DNA from: Thamnidium elegans | Taxonomy: Eukaryota; Mucoromycota; Mucoromycetes; Mucorales; Mucoraceae | Direction of reading: 5' to 3' | Assembly (NCBI GenBank): GCA_025201345.1 | Contig: JAIXMG010000029.1 | Span: forward strand, 248,001 to 312,000 | Length of the DNA: 64,000 bases | Shown here: piece after piece, positions 48,209 through 59,548 of the stretch | How the letters are laid out: every line of letters starts with the position of its first letter | How positions within the stretch are numbered: the first letter of the stretch is position 1 | Notes under the pieces: model-generated | Told to the model about the DNA's origin: nothing | The model's input: the letters and a program-made list of their open reading frames with translations, nothing else | Database searches by the model: none | Position numbers and translations under genes: made by a program

Positions 48209-50897
48209 ATGGTACCAAGTAAACGAAAAGTACGCAGACACGCTTCTGTATCACACAACTTCACGCAATGGCTGGACGACCGCCGTAGTGTCTCTGTACC
48301 TGACTTGTCCAAACTTAAAAAAGAATGGGATACATATCAACAATCGGATACTAGCCATCCTATTCCAGATACCCAAATGCAGGTAAAAAAAAAAAAAAAA
48401 AAAAAAAATGGAGGAAAAAAAAACAATAACTAACAAAACAAAAACAAAAAAAGATAGACTTGTTAAATATTCGAATGGATACAGGTATTAGAAGACCTCA
48501 AATTCGGTTAAAAATGGGTTCTTCACTGTACTTTTCCAAGCGCTCAGAGTCGCCTACGGGAGACTGGAACGAAGGATTTCTTTTTGTAGTTTCCTATCAT
48601 GCTCAATTATTTAATACAATAGAGGTAAAAGAAAAAAGAAAAAAAAGCGGACCATTGTTTTAACCCTTTTTATAGTTTGACTTGTACGACAAACCGCATA
48701 AACGATGGCCAACAACAAGACATATCGGCAAAGCCAAACTCAAGATATCCTCACTCGTGAACAAAGACCAAGTCATTGTTACGTAAGTTTTTTTTTTTTT
48801 CTAAAAAAAAAATATTAACACAGCGTAGCTTTTTACCTATTTACGAATACCACAGCAAACGCTTATTACCCACTGACTTAAAAGCTTCCTTGATGGAGAC
48901 CGAATGGATAGACCCCACAACAATTTCCAAAAAGATACAGGCCCTAAACCTAATCGGGTCCGTACAGATTCGAATCCGATACAAGTTTCAGTACCCTGTG
49001 CATGAATTATTAGCAACCCATCGACTTGTATCCACCCTTTCTGAAGCTAGTAGCGTTGAAGCCAATAACGATACTTTCCATCCTTTATCCGCCACACAGT
49101 CTCAACACAGCGCGAAAACCAATAACTTACTAGACGTGGAAGATATCTGGCACCCTCTCTCCGCTACGCCGTCTCACCACAGTCACCGCTCCTCCTACGG
49201 ACGCGGCGACCTGGCCCAGCCCGAAACAGTAGTAGACGACTTATTCCAAACCCAATTAACCAAAATTATGACCGCACAACTTCCGTCCAAACCATCCACA
49301 CCCGCCTCCAGTATAAAATCCGATCTCTTCCAACCTTTGCGCAACCACCATTGGATAAAAAAACTCGTACCTGAGAAAAAGAAGACACCCGATTCAGCCA
49401 GCGGAAGAAGATTTGGTTTTTCTCAAAACGATTCTGACGACCAAGACCGCTTTAACCCTGACCAGACAAGCATCTCGGCACCGACCAAATTTAAGCACAT
49501 TATTGACAGCGTGAACTTTGGGGACCGAAACTTTGCGTCGCAGTGGATGCAAGACTCGTTTGAAGACGTAGCACTATCGCACCCGCTTGTGGACAAGCTT
49601 ATCGGCCTGGTTGTCAGCAAGCAAACCCAAGCCATGGTGCGCGCCATCATCAAGACCGCCAACTCGTTTGGCCAAGGGTTCCGCGTCACAGGACTGAAGC
49701 TTCTGAAATCCGCGCTGATCATCCAAAACTACTACGAGTCGTTACCGGCCTGCATCAACAGCGACCCCATCACCGATCCTAGTGTTATCGAATCCGGGTG
49801 CCGTTACTTTTCCTTTGCCTTAGTAGCGTACGGATGGCGCGGGCTGTGTTACATTGGCACTTTGGCCCACACCGCAGACCGTACCTCGAACCGACTAGCT
49901 ATTATTCGGTTCTTGGGCATCGACCCGCAGGATTTGCTGGGGTACGAGTACGCCTTGCGAAAGGGCGCGTCGTTCCAGCCCAGTTATTACGTGGCGTTAG
50001 ACCGATCGCGTAACGCCATCGTGCTTAGTATTCGCGGCACCTGGAGCTTATACGATGCCATCACCGACCTTGTGTGCGAGTACAAGCCGTGGAAGGGCGG
50101 CCTTGTGCACTCTGGCATGCTGGCTTCAGCGCAATGGTTTTATACCAGCATCGTGCCCCAGATATTCAGGTACATCCACCACCAGGAGCTTTCCGGCTTT
50201 ATTATCACTGGACATTCACTGGGCGGCGGCACCGCCAGCCTACTCACCATGATGGTCGCAGATCATATCGACGAGTTACGCCACCTGGCACGGAACGACG
50301 CCTTTGATCTGCATTGCTACAACTATGCGCCCGCAGCTGTGAGCTCTCCTGATTTGGGACGCCGGTATCGTCAGTTTATCACCAGCTACGTGTACCAGGA
50401 TGATATTGTAGGCAGACTATCGTACGGCTCTGCAATGAAGCTGAAAGAACTTGTGTTGGATGTCATTAGTGCCTATGAAGCATTGGGAGGATTTCGTGCG
50501 GTAAGCCAAAAAAAAAAAAAAAAGTTGCGTGGGAAAAATTAATTTTTTTTTTTGTAGGCTTTAACAGATCCAAAAATACGACAGGTGTGCTTTAATATAA
50601 TTAGTCAACGTAGAGAGAAATTAGATGCAACCATGTACCCTTCAGTAAGTTAAAAACTATTTATATACAGTCGTATTAAATGACCGCTTATTATAGTTGT
50701 ACATACCTGGACAGATCGTACATATCCAACAAGAAGAAGACGGTTCAAAAAAGACGTTTTCCATGCATTACTCAAACCATGAAATATCAAGCGAGATGAA
50801 GTTAACAAAGACCTGTATAGAAGACCATATGATCTCCGCATATCAAAATGCATTTGTCTCACTAAAAGAACAGCTTCTGGCTAAGCATACTTTATAA
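48209..50897 (+). CDS. C2-domain class 3 lipase, diacylglycerol-lipase-like
   Basis: Exons 48209-48382, 48454-48624, 48676-48782, 48829-50500, 50558-50644 and 50697-50897 encode 803 residues. A C2-like domain lies at about 60-185 (RMDTGIRRPQIRLKMGSS, WNEGFLFVVS), a low-complexity linker to about 330, then an alpha/beta-hydrolase. The nucleophile elbow GHSLGGG has Ser614; an Asp candidate is in YQDDIVGRLS, and a His candidate is near the C-terminal end (EDHMISAYQNAF). This order is like sn-1-specific diacylglycerol lipases and related fungal enzymes acting on membrane lipids. No transmembrane helices like those of animal DAGL are seen, so C2 may supply membrane binding. For exon 4 the AG at 48828 fits the phase, while CAG at 48823 does not. 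The coding region is GC-rich compared with neighbours. Intron 1 starts GT followed by 24 A. Confidence 0.87.
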
Positions 50898-51003
50898 AAA
50901 AAAAAAAGCGTCACACAAAGTGGGCTGGTGAAACTAATAAAATAAAAAAAAAGAAGGTAGGTTTTTTTTTTTTTTTCCCTTTTATCCTTATTCTTTATAT
51001 ACA

Positions 51004-52231
51004 ATGGGTAATTTTTTTTTATATAAAAACAAGAATATAAGCTGTTTACATACTAACATAATTCTACAGTGCTTAATATGTTAGCAGGAATCCCTATAAA
51101 GTACCTTTCGCTTATTATTCTTGTGGTTCAAAACAGTGCGCTCATCTTGGTCATGAGGTACACACGAGCTGATGTACCGCAAGACGAATTATATTTAGCA
51201 TCTACGGCGGTGGTGATGAGCGAAGTTATAAAGTCGATAGCATGTTTAGCCTTACTCTACTACTCACCTGAGCCTCGCAGACGTTCTGTGAAAAGACTGG
51301 GGAGTTTATTAAATCGTGAACTTATATTAAATTGGAGAGAATCCGCCAAACTTGCATTTCCTGCTGCTTTATATCTTATTCAAGTAAAGTACTTATATTA
51401 AAAAAAATGTAAATTAAAAATATACTTATTTTATATTAGAATAACTTGCAATATGTTGCTGCTTCGAATTTAGACGCAGCTACATTTCAAGTGACATATC
51501 AATTAAAAATTTTGACTACTGCTTTTTTCAGTGTAGTCATCTTGAAGCGCAACCTCTCAAAATTAAAATGGATGGCATTAGCATTACTGACCTTGGGTAT
51601 TGCCTTGGTCGTATTGCCTCGCGGTGCCTCCACTACATTCATCAACTTTATTACCGGAAACACAACCATCACCGATACAACCGATCCCTCTGTCTCTGGT
51701 AACCAGTCCAATCTGCACGGCTTCCTTGCTGTTTTAGCTGCCTGTTTATTATCTGGATTAGCTGGTGTCTACTTTGAAAAGATTCTTAAATCAGCACCTA
51801 GTACACATAAACAAGTGCCTACCACCGACGACGAAGAGGAAAATAAAAAGAACGATGAAGAGGAACTGGATGACGAATTAGTTGTAAGTAACCAGATTTG
51901 GATTCGAAACATTCAAATGTCGTTCTTTTCTGTCATACTGGGATTGGTATTCGTGGTTATGTTACAGGACGGTGCTAAAATTGCAGAACGTGGATTCTTT
52001 GTGAATTACAACGTATTGACCTGGACTGTGATTGGCATTCAAGCGTTTGGTGGATTGATCGTGGCTCTCGTAGTGAAATACGCTGATAATATCTTGAAGG
52101 GCTTTGCTACTTCCATCAGTATTATTTTATCTTCCATCGTTAGTGTGTGGCTTTTCAATTTCTCCATTTCGCTTTCCTTCTTATTGGGCGCTACTTTTGT
52201 TATTTACGCTACTTACTTATACGGCTTATAA
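51004..52231 (+). CDS. Nucleotide-sugar transporter, SLC35A (UDP-galactose/UDP-GlcNAc) type
   Basis: Three exons encode 369 residues: 51004-51007 (four bases, ATGG), 51070-51383 and 51440-52231. The first intron has donor GTAATT, branch TACTAAC and acceptor CTACAG. Removing it gives M-V-L-N-M at the N-terminus; otherwise ATG at 51078 could serve, losing four residues. About ten hydrophobic segments are visible. Family motifs are LVVQNSALILVMRY, NNLQYVAASNLDAATFQVTYQLKI, LTTAFFSVVILKR, and near the end KYADNILKGFATSISIILSS. The proteins sit in Golgi or ER membrane and exchange UDP-sugar for UMP. A hydrophilic acidic loop (DDEEENKKNDEEELDDE) near 240 is unusually long. Exact sugar cannot be told. 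Confidence 0.92.
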
Positions 52232-53212
52232 AAAAAAAGAAAAAAAAAAGCCCTTTGTAGACTCATACCCCCTTCGTTTTGCTTCTCGTTTTTTCTTGTA
52301 TAATCCCCCTCCTTTTTTTTTCATTAAAAAAAAAGAAATTCTATTATTTTATTTTATTTTCTAAACTCACCCTTTAATCGTTTAAAGAGGAGAAAATTGA
52401 TGAAACAGGAAATATACCCATTTTTAGCTCTTAATTTAAAGTGCCGTGCTTATACACACTCGCCCAGGTTTTAATAACTCGCCTCTTTTTACATCAAAAA
52501 ACCTGAAGTTAGCTCCTGGTAGAGGAGGACTTTTGTATAAATTTCAGTCCGTGTCACAGCTAAATAAAACAAGCAGTTTTATGTTTGGTATGTCGAATAA
52601 AAAGCCCTTTTGCTATCTTACTCGATAACCGCCAAGGGACAAAAATAAAATAAAAAAAATGAAGTTCTGGACATGTATTAGTGATACGATTGGTGCGTAT
52701 ACTGCTTTGGATCGCCATGACGACTCTCTCTCTCTTTTTGACAGGGCGCTTTTTTTCATTGTTCTTTTTTAATCCCGCGTTCTAGACAGGGTACGGGGAA
52801 CCAGATTAAGAAATCTTCTGCCAAAAAAAGAGGCTGTTTTATACCCACACACCATTTAGAAACAAAGCCATACACTAAAGTTTTCGACGCTAATAATAAA
52901 AAAAAAACGGGACCTTTTTTTTTTTTGGTCTATAAATATTGATTACACCAAAAAAAAAACTTTGTAACTGTAATTGTCTTTTTTTTTAAAAATAGTCTCT
53001 TTTTTTGGTCATTTTAAGTCGTCTTGCATAAATAATTTAGTATTTTCTGCATGCTTAAAAAAAGGTATCTTTTTTTTTATATCATTGTACACGTGTACGA
53101 TTAAAAAAAAAAAACTGGGCTTATATGTCTTTTACAAACATTGTAGTATGACAATCAGCTACCATATTAAGTAACCAACAACAAATAAAGTCTAAATAGG
53201 ATTTCTTTATTA
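52232..53212. other. Intergenic between convergent genes, 0.98 kb
   Basis: No convincing gene. A 60-codon frame at 52446-52628 has no support. Many short T- and A-runs; a CACGTG site near 53091. Confidence 0.5.
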
Positions 53213-54667
53213 TTATAATTCATTAGGTTTACTGTTATAATCTTTGACATTAGGTTTATCAGAGTACGCCATATCCGACAAGTTACCAGCACTTGTTGGA
53301 GATGTGATATCAGCGTAACGGTTAGGTTGTTCGTAATACTCATGACGCATGTTATCATAACCAGGTTGCACGTTGCTGTTATCATAGACAGGTTGCACGT
53401 TACTGTTATCGTAGACAGGCTGCACGTTATCATAACCAGGTTGATAAGCGGTATCATAATAACCGTAATCGCTTTGTTGAGGATACGCACCACCATCCGC
53501 ACTGTATCCTTCTTGGCTGTATCCGCCTTGACTGTAGCCAGCTTGACTGTACCCTTCATGGTAATCAGGGTAATTTTCTCCGTACACAGGCTGAGCAGGG
53601 GCAAAACGACGAGAATGGTCAAAAGGCGATAAAGGTTCGTTATTGGACACAGCGGCAGTACCTGCCACTGCTGCTGCTGATCCTGCTACTGCTGTTGCTG
53701 CAGCAGGATGTTTGAAATCGTTTTGGGTCATATCGATCGTATAGTCTTCTTGGTTAAATCCGTTATTATTACGTTTGGTACGACGAGTACATCCGCCACG
53801 ACGGTTAATCCAAGTTAAGATACCACCAATGAGTGCAAGAGCCACTATAAGTTTATGGTTAGACTGTATCTAAAAAAAAAAAAAAAAAAAAAACATACCA
53901 ACACCACCAACAACAGAACCAGCAATAATTGCAGTCTTGTTAGAATTGTTAGATTCCTTTTGGTCTTGAGGAGGGTCGCTAGGGGTTTCGGAAGCTGAAG
54001 GTTGACCCGATTGTGTTGTACTAGAAGACTCTCCTCTTGTTGTACTACGAGTAGCTGAATTACCCGGTCTAGTTGTTGTGGAAGAAACGCCAGGAGTGGT
54101 TGTTGCGGAAGGATTGTTTGTTGAAGAAGAAACTTCAGGTGCCTTAGTGGTAGTGGTAGGAACAGGGTTTTCGGTAGTAGAAGATACAGGTGGTTCGGTG
54201 GTAGTGGGCACAGGTGGTTCGGTGGTTGTAGGTACAGGTGGTTCGGTGGTAGTTGGTACAGGTGGTTCGGTGGTTGTAGGTACAGGTGGTTCACTTGTAG
54301 TAGGTACAGGAGGTTCAGTTGTGGCTTGCGAAGATGCCTTTGAGGTTGTAGTTAAAGATGGAGTGATATTAGTTGTTGTTTGAGGTGAGAAAGTAGATTC
54401 AGGAAGAATATCAGAAGGAGAAGAAGAAGGAGAAGGAGAGGAAGAAGAAGAGGAAGAGGAAGAAGAGGAAAAAGAAAAAGAAGGGTCAGTCGATGAAGTA
54501 ATAGTAGTAGGTACGTTGGTTGTTGTACTTACGTCGTCGGATACAGAGCTTGAGCCCTCAGGTTGTGATGGTTGCTCAATAGAAGTGCTATTCGATTGAC
54601 CATGTACTACATAAACACATAAAAGTAGTACACAAATACATATTTTAGTGACAGATGAAATCCTCAT
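53213..54667 (-). CDS. Ser/Thr-rich single-pass surface protein, Mid2/Wsc-like architecture
   Basis: Exons 54667-53899 and 53844-53213 (phase 1) encode 466 residues. Order: signal peptide (ICICVLLLCVYVVHG), a heavily Ser/Thr/Pro-rich ectodomain that should be O-mannosylated, about six copies of the octapeptide EPPVPTTT, one transmembrane helix completed by splicing (AIIAGSVVGG then VALALIGGILTW), a basic RRGGCTRRTKR stop-transfer, and a Tyr/Gln/Gly-rich cytosolic tail with short repeats (GYSQ, NVQPVYDNS). This layout is that of fungal cell-wall stress sensors such as Mid2 and Wsc proteins, but there is no WSC Cys domain and no sequence identity that I can claim. A wall-sensing role is inference. 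The intron has a T-run next to the GTATGT donor. Confidence 0.8.
54189..54320 (-). repeat. 24-bp tandem repeat encoding EPPVPTTT
   Basis: About five to six 24-bp units in the ectodomain of the surface protein. The units are in frame and alternate at synonymous sites, so length changes would lengthen or shorten the stalk without breaking the gene. Confidence 0.9.
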
Positions 54668-56462
54668 TTTTTTTTTCTGTCTTCTGAAATAAAAGAAGAA
54701 GAAGAGAAAAAAAAAGCAGGGTAACAATAAAAAATCTATTTTTGTAAAGGAAAAAAAAAAAAAAAAAAATATTTGAAACTTGTTCACTAAACACGTCTGA
54801 GTTTCTTGGCAAAACAAATTCTTTTCAAGGACCGAGTTTTTATTTTGCTGGGTACCTTTTTTTTTTTTTTGTTCACCTGTCAATTCACTTCTTTCGGTTG
54901 ATTAGCTTTTAGCCTTTTTACTAGTTTAATCCTTTCGGCACATGATTTTTAGTGTGTAGGCTTAATTTTTTATATGTAAACGTAGGTTACAGTGGGCTTT
55001 TGTCTTGTTCATAGGGCATACACATGATTAAAGTCATTACTGTAAATGAAATATACGTACAGTAAAAAAAAAAAAAAAAAAAAAAAGTATATTAGAGTTT
55101 TTTTTGTAATCATCTAAATGGCCAAGTGTCTTTTTTTTTTAAAAAAAAAAAAAGAACAAGAAGAACCTTTTCGTAATTTGTATATATTTTCCTAATATAG
55201 ATATTATCTAATAAATTATGAAATCTACATACTATTGTACCTTAGTGTTTAATAAAACCCTTACTAGCTTTACGAAAGTCTAAAGTGATGTCTAATTACA
55301 AAACACTTGTAAAAATACTCTTTTTTTTTTTTAAACCGTGGACGGGGTTTTTAAGCGGAAATAAAACTTTTCAACATGTGTTTGACATATCTCGTAATGT
55401 TTCTTTTTTTACCAAAATAGAATACATGTCCTTAATAATATTTTCTGTATGTATACATAAACCATTGTTTAAAAAAAAAATACGAATAAATAATAATATC
55501 ATAGTTTTCTTTGTTTCGGCAAACTTTGATCTGTTCCGAAAGTTTAGCAAACTCAAAATAACGGAGCCATTTAACCTATAATTCCTTTGTAACCTTTTAT
55601 AATTTCCCGGTCTGTTACGACCGCAGAAAAGATTGACTCTAAACTAAGCTTTCCAGAAAAAAAAACCCCCCTCCGTTGCAAGGGAAAAAAGCTCGAGATA
55701 TCTCTTTTTACGTTGTCAATACGAAATTACATACTTATCACGTGCGATGAAGTCTAATTTTTATTTTTGAAGTTGTCATGGTTGCCAGATATACTAGTTT
55801 ACTTTCACATGCGTAATAAACAGAAAAAAAAAATACCTATACCCGGGAAAACGATTATACAAAAATTAGCAATTATACACGCCATTTGTTATAAACAAGA
55901 TTAAGAATTAAGGTTATCGTTTAAACGATCGCGTTTCGCCTACTATAAAGTATATTTACACAAGTCTCGTATCCTCCCTTCCCCTTTTTTTCAAAATAAA
56001 AAAGCAAATGTCTTTAAAAAAAAAATTAGAATCTTTGAACCGCGTTTTTTTTTAATAGGCATTGGATTAACACTTAATAATCTTACTTTTAACCCTCTCC
56101 TTTTTATCATAGCAGATATATATATATATATATGAAAAGGGTGAAAAGGCCAGCGTAATAATTCGTACACTGCTTCCGCTGCGATATAGAACGGACACTT
56201 GTATGCTAACTTGTTACGACCTCTTTCGTTCTATAAGCTACTGCTGGCTTTAGATTAACTAAAAAGAATTCAGTTCATCAGGAGAGCACTAATAGTAACA
56301 AGAGATCAACCAATTTAGAACGGCGATTTCATTCTTTCACTCCTGTTGAAATAACTTATTCTTGCACTTCAATTGGTGTTCGATGATAGTATCGCAGCAA
56401 TAATAATTAAAAAAAAAAAAAAAGAATAGAAAGAAAAATCTGTGTATTGTTAAATACAACGA
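54668..56462. other. Intergenic, 1.8 kb
   Basis: No gene seen on either strand. Long A-runs at 54751-54768 and 55063-55086, and a T-run/A-run junction at 55130-55154. A CACGTG site near 55739. Confidence 0.55.
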
Positions 56463-56558
56463 TTTTCTTAGGGACCACAGCGCAAATCATTCGGACCACG
56501 GCGGTGTGTACATAGGGCGCCTTGGATCGAGTACCCTGTGGTCCGAAAAAAATAACTA
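56463..56558 (+). repeat. Left inverted repeat
   Basis: Begins TTTTCTTAGGG and ends AAAAAAATAACTA. Contains TCGGACCACGG and, facing it, CCCTGTGGTCCGA, so a hairpin could form. Confidence 0.85.
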
Positions 56559-56751
56559 CGTGCACTCCCGTGGTCCGAGAAAGTTTTGGTCCTTGAACTG
56601 TGTCAAAACAAAAGTCTAAAAACTCAATGAAGATAGGTATAGGGATGTAAAGAAAGATATGCTTGTAGAATGTGAGTCCAACAAGAGCAAGCATGTAAAT
56701 ATTCTGTTTTCGACGTTGTCAGCCTAGAAAGAAACATCAAATCAGATACGT

Positions 56752-57156
56752 ATGAGTATAGAAGAACGAGCATGTCTATTTGGTTTGGCTATCTTAGCTG
56801 TGTTCAAGTTATTGCGGATACTTACAACATACCTATATGTAAATATTCTGACACCGGGAATAAAAGACATCTTTATGAACCACTCACTTAAGGTTCCTGT
56901 AAAACCAAAAGTGAAAGTACGGCCATACCACCTTCAAAATATAAAAATGCACACTGGGTAGCTGTCAAGTTCGGCCAAAAGGCGTATGTCATATCCTTCT
57001 GTTAGCCATAAGTACTTCCACATAGACGAATCCTATGCTATGTTGTTTAAATCGACATGGAATCTCTTTTGGCAATTTCCCAAACGTACAGAAGATAAGC
57101 CTTTTGACGCAGAAAAAGACGAGCTTGTTGTAATCGAATCTTCCGACGAAGAATAA
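56752..57156 (+). CDS. Short hypothetical protein inside the inverted-repeat element
   Basis: Read without splicing, the frame has one TAG at 56959-56961 and then continues in the same frame to TAA at 57154-57156. A 48-nt intron (56958-57005, weak donor GTAGCT, acceptor TTCTGTTAG) removes the stop and keeps the frame, giving 118 residues. The N-terminus has one hydrophobic helix (LFGLAILAVFKLL), the middle is basic (KVPVKPKVKVRPY), and the end is acidic (ELVVIESSDEE). No family is recognised. It may be a spliced gene or one carrying a nonsense mutation. Confidence 0.4.
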
Positions 57157-57332
57157 TACCTTTTTTTTTCTCTTAATAAACTATATTTTATCTACCTTAT
57201 TTCCTTTATATTTTCAAAGAAAGATAATAAAATACGAAGTATAGTATGAATACTAGACATAAAAAATAATTTTAAATATTTAATGGTGTGTATAAGTAAA
57301 CAACTCTAATGTTTTAGTTTTATTTGATAACG

Positions 57333-57360
57333 CTCAGACCACGGGAGTGCATGTAGTTAT
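57333..57360 (-). repeat. Internal inverted copy of the 28-bp B segment
   Basis: Inverted match of 56552-56579 with two or three differences (ACTCCCGTGGT core). Confidence 0.8.
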
Positions 57361-57500
57361 TGTTTTTTTTGTATAAAATTACGTGATTTTATTGAAATTA
57401 GATAAATGTATAAATTTGTGGTTTAGAGTTCCAGAAAAAGTAATAAAAAAAGAAGAAAGGAGGGTGGGTGACTAGAGTTCTATGACTAAACATTTCGTTT

Positions 57501-57751
57501 TTACTCGGTTGTGGTATCATTGGTCTCGTCTATCGAAATGAGTGAACGGGAAATTGACATCACAAAAAGAGTTATCGCCTGCTGATCTATCCAGGAAGAT
57601 TGGTCGAATATACACCGCCAATGGTATTGCCAAATAGTTTCAAGAGCGGTACCAAGCGACAGAAGAATGTCCTCAGGTATCTGCTGACAGGTATTGTCAT
57701 GCAAAGTAAAGAGCGCAATCCATACCGTTTCTGGAGAAGGAAATGTGTCTA
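57501..57751 (-). pseudogene. Interrupted coding-like frame, minus strand
   Basis: On the minus strand from about 57737 to the stop at 57501 there is a protein-like frame (PSPETVWIALFTLHDNTCQQ, then IWQYHWRCIFDQSSWIDQQ, ending ETNDTTTE). Upstream it runs into the right inverted repeat at 57751 and meets a TAG. It reads as the last exon of a gene cut by insertion of the repeat. Family unknown. Confidence 0.35.
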
Positions 57752-57846
57752 GTTATTTTTTTCGGACCACGGGGTACTTGATCCAAGACACCCTATGTAC
57801 ACACCGCCGTAGTCCGAATGATTTGTGCCGTTGTCCCTAAGAAAAC
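57751..57846 (-). repeat. Right inverted repeat
   Basis: Inverted partner of 56463-56558, with about ten differences. Starts TAGTTATTTTTTTCGGACCACG on the plus strand. Confidence 0.85.
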
Positions 57847-59332
57847 CGTAAATACAAACCTCATTGGTTAAAAGCTTCTTATAGACACGTATACTCATTG
57901 CGTCGAAAAAACCACTTGTTTTTCCCCATGGGTACTGTATCTATCAAAAAGTACTGAGCAGGTATTATACTTGCATCGTAGGCGTCGAAGGATATGTGCC
58001 CCTGTATCGAGCAAAAAACTATCCAATCATGTTTCAAATCAAATGTATTAGATCAACTAACAGAATTTAATAAACCATCGTTTGTTTCAAATCGTAGAAA
58101 AAAAAAAAGGGAACGACCCAAGATACCCTATACTTACGTAAAGGTTGTATACTACTGGTACCATAGTTTTTATAGCCATTGTCATTATTTGCAGTCAGTA
58201 AAAAACTATTGGTTAAAACAAAACAAAGCAAAATGACTTGTCGTGCTTCGATATAACATATTAAACAGCAAAATAGTTTGTATGTATATAACCTGAAGAA
58301 CGAGTGGATTTAATGATATGTGTACATGTCTTTATTATAAGCGTCTAAATGGCGAAGAAAAATATATAGGCAGTTTGTTCGTTTGTTTAGACGAGAGAAA
58401 TACGGGATTAACGAATGTTAGGAATAGTTATGTTCCCTCCCCAAGAATGCAGTATGTTTATAGACAAGACATTAAGTGAATGTTTCACGTATAGTTATAT
58501 TTTATATATCTGTATTTTTTCTTGGCAGGATTCCATCAACTTCATATATAATATATAAACCCCACTCTTCTTTAGTTATATTTCAAAATATATAGAGCTT
58601 TACCCTGTAGATTTATTTGACTACGTAGCAAAAATATATGTATATATTTTAACCAATGTCCAAATTTCTGGATTCTAGCAATTGTGCACTGTCCGCATTT
58701 TAGCAATGACGAAAAATTCGGATGCATATTACGTAACATTCGACTTAACATATTTAAAAGCCGTTTCCTAGGAGAAAAAAGGGGAAAGGTAAAAGGCTCG
58801 CTTAGAGCAACTACGAAAAAAGATATACAGCATAATTACCTAAATTTATAGTGTGCCCGGTCGTCAATGTAACATAAAAATCACTTTGTCTTCTTTAAAC
58901 GAAGTACACGTCTTTTATACTTTTAAACATATTACATCCCTGGATATTCCAGATAGTACTTTCACTGATTACTCCGGTACACTTGTATTAGGAACTTATA
59001 AACTTTAGTATTTTTGTTATAAGGGGAATATGCAAAAAAGCATATATTAAGTATGAACAAGTCTTATCAGCTAGTAGATCATTCGATGCACCAAGTATAT
59101 CAACAGGAAATACGGCATATATTTGCTTTTAGTTTGTTTATAGTCATATATGCATATTCTTTTTCCGTACAGAATTATATTAGCTTCCAACAGTATAAAT
59201 ACCTTGCACATTTTTTTTTAATTATTTTAAAAAGTATCAAACTTTATTGAAGTAAGTTTACATCTAAAATATTTTTTTTTTTACAAAGAATACTAATATT
59301 AATATACAATTATTATAGCCCTATTTCGTATT
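57847..59332. other. Intergenic, 1.5 kb, with degenerate repeat
   Basis: No supported gene. The stretch 58650-58880 resembles 59690-59890 at many positions in the same order (CTAGCAA..., GA.GA.AAATTCGG, AAAAGG.TC.CTTAGAG, TTATAGTGTGCC), an old direct duplication on either side of the small secreted-peptide gene. Confidence 0.5.
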
Positions 59333-59548
59333 ATGCTCGCTAAATCTTTAATTACAATGGTTGTGTCTTTGGCTTTACCTCTTCTAGTTGTATGTGCCCC
59401 TCCTTACGATAACTGTATCAATACAGGCACCCGAGAGTGTCTCAGTAGATTCTCAAACATAGGAGACGCAGAAGGAAGAGCATTCGAGATGACCAGATGT
59501 TTTAATAACCTTATCCAGCCTGGAGGACTATGTTTCCCTCTCCCTTAA
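59333..59548 (+). CDS. Small secreted cysteine-containing protein, 71 residues
   Basis: One exon. The N-terminus is a clear signal peptide (MLAKSLITMVVSLALPLLVV). The mature part of about 50 residues has four Cys (DNC, REC, TRC, GLC), enough for two disulfides, and ends in CFPLP. It looks like a fungal small secreted protein; such proteins may be effectors, signals or wall-associated, but no family is recognised. It sits in a gene-poor stretch flanked by degenerate direct repeats, a setting common for fast-evolving secreted proteins. Confidence 0.6.
   Translation: MLAKSLITMVVSLALPLLVVCAPPYDNCINTGTRECLSRFSNIGDAEGRAFEMTRCFNNLIQPGGLCFPLP

Larger units (their letters stand above)
56463..57846. 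mobile_element. 1.4-kb element bounded by 96-bp inverted repeats
   Basis: The left end 56463-56558 and the right end 57751-57846 are inverted copies about 90% identical by eye. Within each, TCGGACCAC at one side faces GTGGTCCGA at the other, so each end is itself a roughly 57-bp palindrome-edged unit (56490-56547 on the left). A second inverted pair of 28 bp lies inside: 56552-56579 and 57333-57360. No transposase is recognised. The interior holds a short two-exon gene and part of a minus-strand frame. A non-autonomous (MITE or foldback) element is the best reading. No target-site duplication was identified. Confidence 0.6.

Noticed and set aside
52446..52628. 60-codon frame between transporter and surface protein
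   Set aside because: The frame starts inside a spacer without promoter features, and its composition gives no family signal.
57994..58236. 80-codon frame downstream of the inverted-repeat element
   Set aside because: Low-complexity Lys/Tyr-rich sequence, no supporting neighbour or motif.
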